Shown piece after piece: positions 17,114-25,702 of a stretch of DNA of 32,408 nucleotides (position 1 is the first letter of the stretch; each line of letters starts with the position of its first letter). The stretch comes from Methanobacteriota archaeon (GTDB lineage Archaea; Thermoplasmatota; Thermoplasmata; UBA10834; DTMW01): contig DSAX01000111.1 in assembly GCA_011046235.1 (NCBI GenBank), positions 1 through 32,408 of the forward strand. Reading direction: 5' to 3'. The position numbers and the translations under genes were made by a program. The notes beneath the pieces are model-generated. The model was not told the origin of the DNA. It saw only the letters and a program-made list of their open reading frames with translations, and did no database searches.

Positions 17114-18232
17114 ATGGCAAGAGTCGGAATTGCCGAACTTCCGCTGCACGGGGGCAAGGCCCCCAGATGGCTGTTCACGCGCATGGTGGACCTCGCAGAG
17201 GCGATACTGACGGTCACCGTCGACGAGATCGGAAGCCGAGAGGCTCTCAAGCGTTTCTCCGACCCCTTTTGGTTCCAGGCGTTCAGCTGCGTGCTTGGAT
17301 TCGATTGGCACAGCTCCGGAACCACTACAGTTACCTGCGGCGCGGTGAAGGAGGCGCTGCTGTCGGCCGACCTGGGCATTTCCGCCGTCGGAGGCAAGGG
17401 AGGAGTCTCGAGACGGGTGGGCACGGAGCTGGGATCTATCTGCGAGGAGCGGTCGATCCCGCATGATGTGGAACGGAAGGTCTTGCGCGCAAGCAGGCTC
17501 TCCGCGAAGGTCGACAGTTCGGCCCTCCAGGACGGGCACCAGCTGTACCACCATTCCCTGCTCTTCGACAACGGCGGCAACTGGGCCGTTGTCCAGCAGG
17601 GGATGAACGAGGCGTCCGGCTTTGCCAGAAGATACCACTGGTCCTCGGACGGGCTGGATTGCTTCTGCGAGGAGCCGCACTCCTCCATCCTCGGGGAGAG
17701 GATGGATAGGGTCTTGGACCTCACATCGAGGTCTAGCTCGGAAGCAAGGAAGGTGTGCTGCGAGCTTGCCGGGGAGGACCCCAGGCGTACCTCGGAGGTG
17801 GTCAGGGCGGCATCCAGGGGCTGCCAGAGGAGCATACTGGAATGGACGCCGCAGGGGGAGAGCGTACCATCCGTGCTGAGCATGCCGAAGAGGATCAACT
17901 GGAAAGTCCTGAGGAGCTGTTACGAGATACAGCCGACAGAGTTCGAAGAGCTGCTGTGCGTGGAAGGCGTCGGTCCCTCCACCGTCAGGGCGCTCGCCTA
18001 CGCGGCCGAGATCATATACGGGAAGGAGAGCAGCTGGAAGGACCCCGTGAAATTCTCCTTCGCCGTGGGCGGCAAGGATGGAGTGCCCTATCCCGTGGAC
18101 AAGCGCGCCATGGACAGGACCATTCAGATACTCCGTCAGGGGGCAGAGGAGGCGAAGATCGGGAACCGGGAGAAGCTGGCCGCGGTGGAGCGGCTGAGGC
18201 GGTTAGTCCCGCCCGACATCGAATGGAAATGA
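17114..18232 (+). CDS. DUF763 family protein
   Basis: The 372-residue protein matches DUF763, a family shared by archaea and some thermophilic bacteria. It has the N-terminal VGIAELPLHGGKAPRWLF, a conserved GFDWHSSGTTTVTCGA, an internal GGKGGVSRR, and SALQDGHQLYHHSLLFD with several histidines. Toward the C-terminus LLCVEGVGPSTVRALAYAA has the form of a helix-hairpin-helix, suggesting nucleic-acid binding. The function is not established; a nuclease or DNA-repair role is sometimes guessed. No Shine-Dalgarno precedes the ATG, and a weak TATA-like GGATAAGTTC lies about 30 bases upstream. Confidence 0.85.
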   Translation: MARVGIAELPLHGGKAPRWLFTRMVDLAEAILTVTVDEIGSREALKRFSDPFWFQAFSCVLGFDWHSSGTTTVTCGAVKEALLSADLGISAVGGKGGVSRRVGTELGSICEERSIPHDVERKVLRASRLSAKVDSSALQDGHQLYHHSLLFDNGGNWAVVQQGMNEASGFARRYHWSSDGLDCFCEEPHSSILGERMDRVLDLTSRSSSEARKVCCELAGEDPRRTSEVVRAASRGCQRSILEWTPQGESVPSVLSMPKRINWKVLRSCYEIQPTEFEELLCVEGVGPSTVRALAYAAEIIYGKESSWKDPVKFSFAVGGKDGVPYPVDKRAMDRTIQILRQGAEEAKIGNREKLAAVERLRRLVPPDIEWK

Positions 18233-18284
18233 GCCATTCTTTCAAAAGATAAATACAGCATTCTTCCATTAGCGACCGCTGCAT

Positions 18285-18908
18285 ATGACTGTAATCAGGG
18301 AAAAACAGAATGCGGGCACGGATACCCTCGGCGGCGAGAAGGGGCGGTACATTCGCAGGCTAGCCCATGGTATGATCATGATCGCCGCTGCCTACTACTA
18401 CTTTCCAGACGAGCTTCCCGTAACAGGTCTTCCGAAATGGACACTGGCACCCGCAGCTGTGGCGATTGTGCTGATCGCAGAAAGAGTGCGGATCAAACGG
18501 AGCATGTACGTTCCCGGCATGCGACCGCATGAGATGAAGCGATTGGGCAGTTACACATACGCGGTCATCGGAGCCGCCCTCGTCGTGCTCATTGCCCCTG
18601 CCGAGGTGGGCGTTCCGTCGATAATCGCAATGGCCTGGGCCGACCCAGTTGCGGGCGAGATCAGGAACCGCGGGCGATCGGAGCTCTCGGCCGCTATCCT
18701 TTCAGGAGCGACCTATGCCGTGATCTTTCTGACGATTGCCGCCCTCATCGAGCTGGATCCGGTGACCGCCTTGATTCTTGCGGCATGCCTTACGCCCGTG
18801 GCAGTAGCTTCCGAATCGTTCGACATAGTCGGGCTGGATGACGACTTCACGATGCTGTTCTTCCCGGCTGCAGTTGGCGCGTTACTCTGGATGCTGTTCC
18901 TTCAGTGA
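18285..18908 (+). CDS. dolichol kinase / CTP-transferase-like membrane protein
   Basis: The 207-residue protein has about six hydrophobic segments. A cytoplasmic motif, MAWADPVAGEIRNRGRSE, lies in the position of the GDxxAxxxGxxxG signature of the SEC59/dolichol-kinase and CDP-diglyceride-synthase-like group. A later VGLDDDFTMLFFPAAVGALL matches their C-terminal N/DD-x3-P pattern. These enzymes use CTP to phosphorylate or activate polyprenols and related lipids; in archaea they serve lipid or glycan-carrier metabolism. The exact substrate is uncertain. A TATA-like AAAGATAAATAC lies about 35 bases upstream. Confidence 0.7.
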   Translation: MTVIREKQNAGTDTLGGEKGRYIRRLAHGMIMIAAAYYYFPDELPVTGLPKWTLAPAAVAIVLIAERVRIKRSMYVPGMRPHEMKRLGSYTYAVIGAALVVLIAPAEVGVPSIIAMAWADPVAGEIRNRGRSELSAAILSGATYAVIFLTIAALIELDPVTALILAACLTPVAVASESFDIVGLDDDFTMLFFPAAVGALLWMLFLQ

Positions 18909-18989
18909 AATATCCACTTCACAACAATTATTTGTCGGAAAGCCGTTATCGCCTTCGATTTTGCATATTGCGGTGGGAGGCCGGACTCG

Positions 18990-19784
18990 ATGTTCAGGTC
19001 GAGGAAGGGACGCAACGACAAGACGATCGCCGAGATCGAGGATGCCGCCTGGAAGCTCGGCCTCGAGGTGGGGGAGAGAGGTCATCTCGAGGGCGTGGGC
19101 TGGGTCAAGAGCGAGCTGAGGGACATCGAGCGCAAGGCCCAGGAGCTCGGAGTTCTGGAGATCGTCCGGGAGAAGTACGAGACGGCCAAGCGCGAGGGGA
19201 AAAAGAGACGGAAGCTGCTCTCACAATCCACCAGCCAGGCCAAAAAGGAGGCGGAGCGTAAAAGACCTTTTGGGAGCGATCTCTATTCCAAGCGGAGTAG
19301 CTCACCATCTGCAGAATCGGGCGAGGACATCGTCATAGAGCGGGTCTCCGTCAGGCAGGGCATTCAGGGAATGATCACGCTAATGAAGATAGCCCAGAAG
19401 AATCCGGAGCTGAGGAAGAAGCTCAACCACTTGTTCGCCGGGATGTCCGACATACACGACAAGCTCGGCTCATTGGAGCCGGAGGATGATCCCAGGAAGA
19501 CGCTCGAGAAGGCGATGCAGCTGCTATTGGAGCTCGGATGGCTCGAGTCATATGATATAAAGAGCTTTGAAGCGGAGAGAGAGGAGATCAAGCTCGAGGC
19601 AACCTCTGAGTTCGCAAGGATGTTCGGGGTGGCAGGGGCTCCAATCTGTCAGCCGATTTGTAACGTATTGGAAACAATAGGCGGAAAGTGCTTCGGCAAG
19701 CCGATGGTCGCCGTCGAGGATAATTGCATGGCGAACGGGAACCGGGTCTGCATCTTCCGGCTGCTGCCGAGGGGCAGGCAATAG
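18990..19784 (+). CDS. V4R-domain protein
   Basis: The 264-residue protein has a charged, probably coiled N-terminal half (AQELGVLEIVREKYETAK, KKRRKLL) with a serine-rich linker near residue 105. Its C-terminal region, about residues 125-260, ends like a V4R (4-vinyl reductase) domain, with CNVLETIGGKCFGKPMVAVE and CMANGNRVCIFRL showing the conserved cysteine spacing. V4R domains bind small hydrocarbons or metals in regulators and in chlorophyll and vesicle-trafficking proteins. The gene ends about 100 bases from the 3' end of the convergent 23S gene. GGGAGG lies ten bases before the ATG. Confidence 0.65.
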   Translation: MFRSRKGRNDKTIAEIEDAAWKLGLEVGERGHLEGVGWVKSELRDIERKAQELGVLEIVREKYETAKREGKKRRKLLSQSTSQAKKEAERKRPFGSDLYSKRSSSPSAESGEDIVIERVSVRQGIQGMITLMKIAQKNPELRKKLNHLFAGMSDIHDKLGSLEPEDDPRKTLEKAMQLLLELGWLESYDIKSFEAEREEIKLEATSEFARMFGVAGAPICQPICNVLETIGGKCFGKPMVAVEDNCMANGNRVCIFRLLPRGRQ

Positions 19785-19827
19785 CTCCTGTGCACAGCTC
19801 ACGCTGATTATCCGTTATGTCGAAGGG

Positions 19828-19833
19828 AAAAAA
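19828..19833 (-). terminator. T-rich terminator after 23S rRNA
   Basis: On the minus strand ATTTTTTCCC follows directly after the outer rRNA processing stem. Archaeal RNA polymerase terminates at such T runs. It also lies between two convergent transcription units. Confidence 0.45.
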
Positions 19834-19836
19834 TTT

Positions 19837-19862
19837 CATACGCAATTAGATTAACGGCAGAG
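19837..19862 (-). other. 3' half of 23S processing stem (BHB)
   Basis: Reading 5'->3' on the minus strand: CTCTGC, CGTT, bulge AAT, then CTAATTGCGTATG. This pairs with the 5' flank at 23546-23571, giving a 13-bp outer stem, a 4-bp central helix and two opposed 3-nt bulges. The arrangement is the canonical bulge-helix-bulge substrate of archaeal splicing endonuclease, which releases pre-23S rRNA. Confidence 0.8.
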
Positions 19863-20842
19863 CCGCAACGCTTCGTCGCAAACACCCGATGCGGTTACGG
19901 TGATTAGTGGCCGCGGACTGAATATCTCGGCGAACCTCGATACTTACATCCCGACTCTATCAACGCCGTCATTTTCGGCGACCGTAAGGTGCCTCTTTTT
20001 CGGGGAGGTTTCGAGCTTAGATGCGTTCAGCTCTTATCCTCCATCGCGTAGCTGCTCAGCAATGCCCTGTCGGACAACTGATCGACCAGCGGCGACGACC
20101 CCCCGTTCCTCTCGTACTAGAGGGACCTTCCCGTCAGGCACCAATGCACTTCCAGCGAAAAGCAACAAACCTGTCTCACGACGGTCTGAACCCAGTTCAC
20201 GATCCCTTTTAATGGGCGAACAACCCCACCCTTGGCAGCTGCTGCACCACCAGGATAGGGAGAACCGACAGCGAAGTAGCAAGCCTCCAGGTCGATATGA
20301 ACTCTTGCTGGAGACGACTCAGTTATCCCCGGGGTAACTTCTCTGTAATCACTGGCCCCCATTTGTGAGGCTCAGTGGTTCGCTAGGCCCTACTTTCGTA
20401 TCGTGGATCATTGTTGGGCTGATCCACGTCAAGCCAGCTTTTGCCCTTGCACTCTATGGTAGATTTCTGACCTACCTGAGCTGACCTTTGGGCGCCCTTG
20501 TTATCTTTTCGAGGGCGTGGCGCCCCACCCAAACTGCCCATCTATGGGTGTCCATCCTAGAATGTAAGTGATATGAGTTCGAAAGGGCAGTGTTTCAACG
20601 GTGACTCGGAACATACCTAGCGGCATGCCCTGGTAACGTCTCCTGCCTACGCTACACATTCAAGCTCATACCACAACCACAGACTGCAGTAAAGCTCCAC
20701 GGGGTCTTCGCTTTCAGCTGGAAGATAATGGACTGTGCGCCATTAAGTCGGTTTCACCGGCTTCAAGGCGGGGACAGTAGAGCTCTCGTTGGACCTTCAT
20801 GCAAGTCGCCAATTAAGCGACAAGGTATTACGTTACCTTAAG

Positions 20843-21567
20843 CAACTTCGAATCATTTCGAAGCCGGACTATATCTTCATCCATCTCCGGATGTCTGGCG
20901 TATAGTCTCTGAGGTTCCTGCGTCTTCGATTTCCTTTATAATCTCCTCGATCTTTCTTCTCCTCTGCTTTCCGTTCATGTTCATTGAATATGCTTTTTTC
21001 ACAAGGTAAATCAGTTTCTCACGATCCCTGTGTTCTCCGTTTTCCAATGCTTCAGTTATTTCAGCGAATTTCTGAAAATCATCCCATTTTGCTATGAGAC
21101 GATATCTCTGGAAGAAAGGAATCAATATCTCGGCGATCTGTCTTCTGTTGTCGACTATGAATTTCTTCAGTTCAGGCGATTCATGCTTCACGACCACCCT
21201 TCCGCATCTCAGTTCCCTCTTCAAAAGCTGAAGGATTACTTCGTTGTTCTCGTGTTGGGTGACATGAAATACTGGATCGAGGACCCAACCGAATCTCGCC
21301 GATTCCTGTTTCTTCAACGAAACGCAAAAGCAACTCTCTGCATCAATGATACCCAGAAGATAATATCTCAGGTACTTCTTCTTTGCAGGGATCCGTTCAA
21401 ATACAGTTAGGTCGGAATACTCTGACAATGTCATTGAATCACCTCATAGCGACGCAGTTACCTGCTGATTGTCATCACAGTTACGCATACTGTTCCTTAC
21501 TAAGGGATGCGTAACTCCGAGGTTCCAGCATATAGCCAGATTAGACACCCCCTGTTTAATTTTGCTA
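20843..21567 (-). other. group I intron in 23S rRNA (E. coli position ~1923)
   Basis: The 725-nt insertion splits GACCCT from CTTAAGG in helix 69/71. Core elements on the minus strand: P1, exon ACCCT with IGS GGGGGT (21547-21552); P3, TCTGGC/GCCAGA (21535-21540 with 20894-20899); P, TGCTGGAACC, and Q, CAATCAGCAGG, sharing P4 GCTG/CAGC; P5, GTTACGCAT/ATGCGTAAC; R, CAGAGACTATACG (20899-20911); P7, GACTATA/TATAGTC; P8, CATCC/GGATG; S, AAGATATAGTCC (20866-20877, the textbook consensus); and P9, CTTCGAA/TTCGAAG. Exon 1 ends in U and the intron ends in G, as group I introns require. No bulge-helix-bulge with 3-nt bulges forms at the junctions. The ORF sits between Q and R. Confidence 0.92.
20877..21434 (-). 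CDS. LAGLIDADG homing endonuclease (intron-encoded)
   Basis: The 185-residue protein carries one LAGLIDADG motif, YLLGIIDAESCFCVSL, near residue 27. This class works as a homodimer, like I-CreI and I-CeuI. A second conserved block, LKRELRCGRVVVKHESPELKKFIVDNRRQI, matches the family's DNA-contacting strands and helix. The C-terminus is highly charged (GKQRRRKIEEIIKEIED). GAGGTGATT lies immediately before the ATG, an almost full match to the 16S 3' end, so free translation is likely. Its last codons read through the ribozyme elements R, P3 and P8, and the final base of TGA is the first base of S. It is expected to cleave intronless 23S genes at the insertion site. Confidence 0.9.
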   Translation of the reverse strand: MTLSEYSDLTVFERIPAKKKYLRYYLLGIIDAESCFCVSLKKQESARFGWVLDPVFHVTQHENNEVILQLLKRELRCGRVVVKHESPELKKFIVDNRRQIAEILIPFFQRYRLIAKWDDFQKFAEITEALENGEHRDREKLIYLVKKAYSMNMNGKQRRRKIEEIIKEIEDAGTSETIRQTSGDG

Positions 21568-23545
21568 AGGGTCATAGTTACCCCCGCCGTTTAGCGGTCC
21601 TTCTTCCCCTTGAAAAGGGCTTTCAGATACCGCCACTGGGCAGGCTTCAGCGGCAATACACATCCTTTCGGACTCGCTGCCACCTATGTTTTGGTTAAAC
21701 AGTCGGAGCTCCCTGGTCACTGCGACCAGCCATCTTCATGGCTGGCACCCCTTATCCCTAAGTTACGGGGCTAATTTGCCGAGTTCCCTCGCCTCGATTG
21801 CGCCGACACGCCTTGGACTTCTCATCCAGGGGCACCTGTGTTGGTTCTCGGTACGAACACCACAGCTGTAAGCAGAACCCTTTTCACTGGCACCTGGACT
21901 TATCCGAAGAGGGCCTTCGCCCTCCCACTCGCGCTTTCGTCCCCTTCTCACCATTACGGTTCTCCGAGGACTTCGACGCTTGGGCAGACAGACGAGTCTG
22001 CTCGGACTATCCGGATGCGTCAGGTAACTGCGCAGAGACTGCGATGGTGCAGGAATATTAACCTGCTTCCCTTTCGGCGTTTTCGATTAAGAAACGCCTT
22101 AGGATCGACTAACCCTCGACTGATGAACATTGTCGAGGAACCCTGGCCCCTTCGGCGGAGCGGATTCTCACCGCTCTTTGCTGCTACTCCCGCCAGGATC
22201 CTCATTCGTACGCGGTCCACTCGACGTCACCGCCGAGCTTCCGTCCGCGCACGACGCCCCCCTACCGGATTGCCTTTCGGCACCCCTAGGTATCGGTGGT
22301 TGGCTTAGCCCCGTCCATTTTCAGGGCCAGCAATCTCGACTGGTGAGCTGTTACGCTTTCTTTAAACGGTGGCTGCTTCTAAGCCCACATCCCAGTTGTT
22401 TTAGACTGCTGACTCCTTTTAGCCTTTCACACTTAGCCAACACTTAGGGACCTTAACCTAAGTTCGGGTTGTTCCCCTTTCGCGAGTGGAGCTTACCCCT
22501 CACGCGCTCACTCCCAGAGTCTACGGCGACAACAGATTCGGAGTTTGACAGGAGACCGAGGGATTTCTCCCCCTAAGTCTCCAATCGGTCGCTCTACCCC
22601 ATTGCCTACCTCGTCTGAGATCTACCTGCGAGTAGTTTCGGGGGGAACCAGCTATGTCCAGTTTAGATTGGCCTTTCACCCCTAAACGCAGCTCATCCGA
22701 GTGATTTGCACCTCAACACCGGTTCGGTCCTCCACCCAGGTTTCCCTGGGCTTCAACCTGGCCACGCTTAGATCAACTGGCTTCGGGTCTCTCACCGATG
22801 ACTACAGGCGAGTGCACCTAGTCCCTCATCCTTGCGGATTGCGGACTTTTCGGTTTCCCTTCGGCTTCGTGGTTGAACCACTTAACCTCGCCATCAGTTT
22901 GAACTCCCTGGCTCGTTTTTCGAAACGAATAACACGACACTGGTCCATCCTTTCGGACTTCGTTCCTTTCATGCCGTGTAAGATTATGACCGTCTGGTTT
23001 CAGGCTCTTTGCACCTCCCGTTAAGGGTACTTTTCAGCTTTCGCTCACGCTACTACTGCACTATCGGACTCGAGACGTATTTAGGGTTGGAAGCAAATGG
23101 CTCCCAGATTCACGCGCCATTTCCAAGGCACGCTACTCGAGAACATCCGGAATCTTCCTTCTGCCTTTCCTCTACAGGACTTTCACCCTCTCTGGTGCGC
23201 CGTTCCAGGCGACTTCGAGTCTGACAGTTAGGAAGTACCCAGAGTCTCCAACACCACATTTCCAGCTGATTTCTCAGTAGGATTCGGTTTGCCCTATGCC
23301 GCGTTCAGTCGCCCTTACTAACGGCATCTCGATTGATTTCTCTTCCTGGGGGTAATAAGATGCTTCAATTCCCCCCGTTCCCGATCCTTGCGGATCGCTC
23401 CGAAGAGCGGGAAGTCCCATTAGGTAATCGTCGGTTCATAGGCTCCTTGCGCCTACCCGACGCATATCGCAGCTTGGCACGACCTTCTTCAGCGCTCGAA
23501 CCCAGCCATCCACCAAACGGCGTAGCTAACCGCGGGCGTGTACGA

Positions 23546-23571
23546 CTCCGCAAACGTCCTAATTGCGTATG
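23546..23571 (-). other. 5' half of 23S processing stem (BHB)
   Basis: Minus strand: CATACGCAATTAG, GACG, bulge TTT, GCGGAG. It pairs with 19837-19862 as described there. An additional stem, GTCGTACACGCCC with GGGTGTTTGCGAC, lies inside and leads into helix 1 of mature 23S. Confidence 0.8.
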
Positions 23572-23819
23572 ATCGGTATTCATCGACAAAGACGAGCCCT
23601 TCGTCTCGCAATGTCTCTACCCTTCCCCGGAAACGCCAACAGACGTCTTCGGGTGCACGAACAACTCCCCTCAGTTGGAAGCGCCTATAATTTAGGCGCG
23701 CACACCTATATAGGTATTGCTAGCCGAGGTTCCGCTCGTCTTCAGGCTTCTATCCGGCCTGAGTGCATCGTTGATTACTGATTTCGTATAAAAGCCTTAC
23801 AGTCAGATCCCTCGAAAAC
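23572..23819 (-). promoter_or_regulatory. 23S promoter and structured leader
   Basis: TTTTATAC (23786-23793) is a good TATA box predicting a start near 23760. A second, palindromic CCTATATAGG lies at 23705-23714 and might be an additional promoter. The leader holds three simple hairpins: GCGCCTA/TAGGCGC near 23680-23700, CAACT/AGTTG near 23663-23678, and AGACGA/TCGTCT near 23589-23605. Such hairpins before the processing stem may help transcription or folding. No tRNA or ORF of note is present. Confidence 0.55.
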
Positions 23820-25391
23820 TCACTTGCCGAGCAGTTCCCGAGCGGCGTATCTTATGTTCTCCCTCGGCTTCAGCAGCCTCGCGAAGTACCTGAGGTCGCC
23901 CAGGTCCAGCTCCCCCGCGAGCCAGCAAAGGGTCGCGTAAACGGCCCCGGCTGCGAATGCCAATATGATGATGTGCCATGGGGAGGTGGAGTGTATTACC
24001 GTCGTATCGAGAACATAGATCGTCGCCGCCATTACCAGTGAGCACACGATGTGTATCAGTGACCTGAATGTCGGAAGAGCCTGTATCTCCTTCCATGCCA
24101 TCCAACGCGTTCCGACGAACGAGACGAGGGAACCCGCGAGCACCGCGTAGGCAGCCCCGATCCCTCCCAACCCCATCATCTCAATCCCGAAAAGCGTCCT
24201 CGGGACCAGCACGAGTATCAGAACGACCGCCGAGATAACCGAGACTATCTGGATAAAGAATATGGTCCTGGCCAAGTTTTCCGCTACGAGTATCGCCCTG
24301 AGGGGGAAGACGAAGGACGCGAATATTGAGGAGATGACGAGCACCGTCATCATATCGCTTGCGGCTACGAACTCCCCGCCCAGGAACGAACGGAGTATCT
24401 GCGGGCTCAGCACGATGTAGAAAGCCGCCGCCGGGAAGACCACGATCGAGACATATCGTTCGGCCAGGGAGATCACCTCCCAGCTCGCGAGAGGGTCTTT
24501 CCTTGCCCTGTATGTTGTCACAGATGGCAGAATTAGGATCGCCACGCCGAGCGCGAAAGTGGTCACGAAGATGATCAGCTTCTGCGCCCCGAAGTACAGC
24601 CCCAGCTCTATCGGTCCCCAGAAATAGCCGACCAGGATGTTGTCGATGAAGCTCGTCAGCGAGACGGCGATAGAAACGATTACCACGGGGGAAAGGGCTG
24701 AGAAGTATCTGCCCAGCATCTCCCTGTCCGGAAGCTCGATCTCCATGTGTTTGAAGAGCAGCAACGACAGGATGAGACAGCCCAAGGCCCCCAGCAGATA
24801 GGCATAGGCCACGAGAACGACATTCTGGGGCGAGTCCGCATGGGAGCCGGATATCACGGCTACGAGAAGACCGACCCGGATCAGAAGGTCGAGGATCTCC
24901 GGGAATTGGCTTTTGACCACATTCCCCTGGGCCTCAAAGGTGTGCGTGGCAATCTGGCTGACCCCCAACAGAACATAGTACGCCAGGAAAATTAACAGCG
25001 TTGCAGAGGTCTCGTTGGTAGACGCCATCTGCCCGGTCATAAGCTCGGATTTCCAGAGCCAATATATGACGGCGCCGAGGACCATCATTATGCCGAGAGA
25101 GGCCAGCCTCATGACGGCATATGCCCCGACCGCCTTCGCCGGTCTGTCCGACTCCCACAGAATCCTGCCGTGGACGGAACCTATCCCGAAATCGGATAGA
25201 AATGATATTATTCCGAACAGTGAGATCGCGAAGCCGATGGTGCCGAGGACCTCGAGTCCGAGATTCCTCGCAATCAGCATCAGGGAGGCGGTACCGAGTA
25301 TCGCGCTCGAGGTGGCATGGATGACGGAAAATGCGGATTTCCTTCGAAGTAACTGCCTCTTCTGGTCTACCTGGCCATCCTCCTCAGGCAT
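23820..25391 (-). CDS. oligosaccharide flippase (MOP superfamily)
   Basis: The 523-residue protein has about 12-14 hydrophobic segments. The N-terminal pattern (LRRKSAFSVIHATSSAILGTASLMLIARNLG, LGTIGFAISLFGIISFLSDFGIGS) is typical of Wzx/RfbX-like flippases. These move lipid-linked sugars across the membrane for surface glycans or protein N-glycosylation. No glycosyltransferase genes are nearby, so the substrate is unknown. The C-terminal about 50 residues are soluble and basic. The start is ATG at 25391, with no clear Shine-Dalgarno; a TATA-like TTCTATAAGC at about 25461-25470 predicts a leader of some 50 bases. Confidence 0.85.
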   Translation of the reverse strand: MPEEDGQVDQKRQLLRRKSAFSVIHATSSAILGTASLMLIARNLGLEVLGTIGFAISLFGIISFLSDFGIGSVHGRILWESDRPAKAVGAYAVMRLASLGIMMVLGAVIYWLWKSELMTGQMASTNETSATLLIFLAYYVLLGVSQIATHTFEAQGNVVKSQFPEILDLLIRVGLLVAVISGSHADSPQNVVLVAYAYLLGALGCLILSLLLFKHMEIELPDREMLGRYFSALSPVVIVSIAVSLTSFIDNILVGYFWGPIELGLYFGAQKLIIFVTTFALGVAILILPSVTTYRARKDPLASWEVISLAERYVSIVVFPAAAFYIVLSPQILRSFLGGEFVAASDMMTVLVISSIFASFVFPLRAILVAENLARTIFFIQIVSVISAVVLILVLVPRTLFGIEMMGLGGIGAAYAVLAGSLVSFVGTRWMAWKEIQALPTFRSLIHIVCSLVMAATIYVLDTTVIHSTSPWHIIILAFAAGAVYATLCWLAGELDLGDLRYFARLLKPRENIRYAARELLGK

Positions 25392-25442
25392 ATGAACAGA
25401 ATGTCTTGGAAGGTAGATAACGCTTTCAGTTGGAGCCCGTTG

Positions 25443-25565
25443 ATGGCAGTGGGGACAAAGCTTATAGAATTAGAGAAATCGGAGCTTATCGTATATTGCG
25501 AGGGTCCGTATTATTGCCTGGGATTTGATGATGATCCAAGCTGGTTGCCTCACATACCGGTATGA
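25443..25565 (+). CDS. possible 40-residue small protein
   Basis: An ORF absent from the supplied track starts at ATG 25443 and would encode 40 residues containing ELEKSELIVYCEGPYYC and ending DDPSWLPHIPV. The composition is plausible for a small protein (two cysteines, acidic end), but it overlaps the likely promoter region of the flippase on the other strand. No clear ribosome binding site or homolog is visible. Low confidence. Confidence 0.2.
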   Translation: MAVGTKLIELEKSELIVYCEGPYYCLGFDDDPSWLPHIPV

Positions 25566-25702
25566 AATTAGCGGATTCAGAGCGCATTTTCTTACCATTG
25601 GAGACTATCGGTGCCTTTCCTCCTCTGTGACCTTTTCCAAATCGCTTTGGAGCTGTTCAACTCACTGGTTAAGAAAAAAAATGGAATTGAAAGAAGTTTA
25701 GC
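25566..25702. other. spacer with terminator of metallopeptidase gene
   Basis: On the minus strand a run of eight T (25674-25681), about 20 bases after the metallopeptidase stop, is a likely terminator. Nothing else is recognised between the flippase promoter region and this point. Confidence 0.45.

Larger units (their letters stand above)
19891..23533 (-). rRNA. 23S ribosomal RNA, interrupted by a group I intron
   Basis: Large-subunit rRNA runs on the minus strand. The 5' end has GCGGTTAGCTACGCCG and GGTGGATGG, and the 3' end is closed by TAACCGC pairing with GCGGTTA (helix 1). Conserved landmarks include GTAACTATGACCCT (helix 69), the peptidyl-transferase region and the sarcin-ricin region near the 3' end. 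Exon 1 is about 23533-21568 and exon 2 about 20842-19891, giving roughly 2,918 nt when spliced, normal for archaea. The ends are estimated to within several bases. There is no 16S, 5S or tRNA next to it, so the gene is unlinked and driven by its own promoter. All ORFs called inside the exons are spurious. Confidence 0.97.

Noticed and set aside
17005-17898. 297-residue minus-strand ORF opposite DUF763
   Set aside because: Serine/leucine-rich antisense of a conserved family protein.
20843-21567. 23S intron as an archaeal BHB-type intron
   Set aside because: The junctions pair only as ACC-C-TT-AGCAA with single-base bulges, not a 4-bp helix with 3-nt bulges, whereas the full group I core including R and S is present.
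21838-23589. Several ORFs of 60-156 residues within 23S rRNA
   Set aside because: They lie in highly conserved rRNA exon sequence and have no protein-like features.
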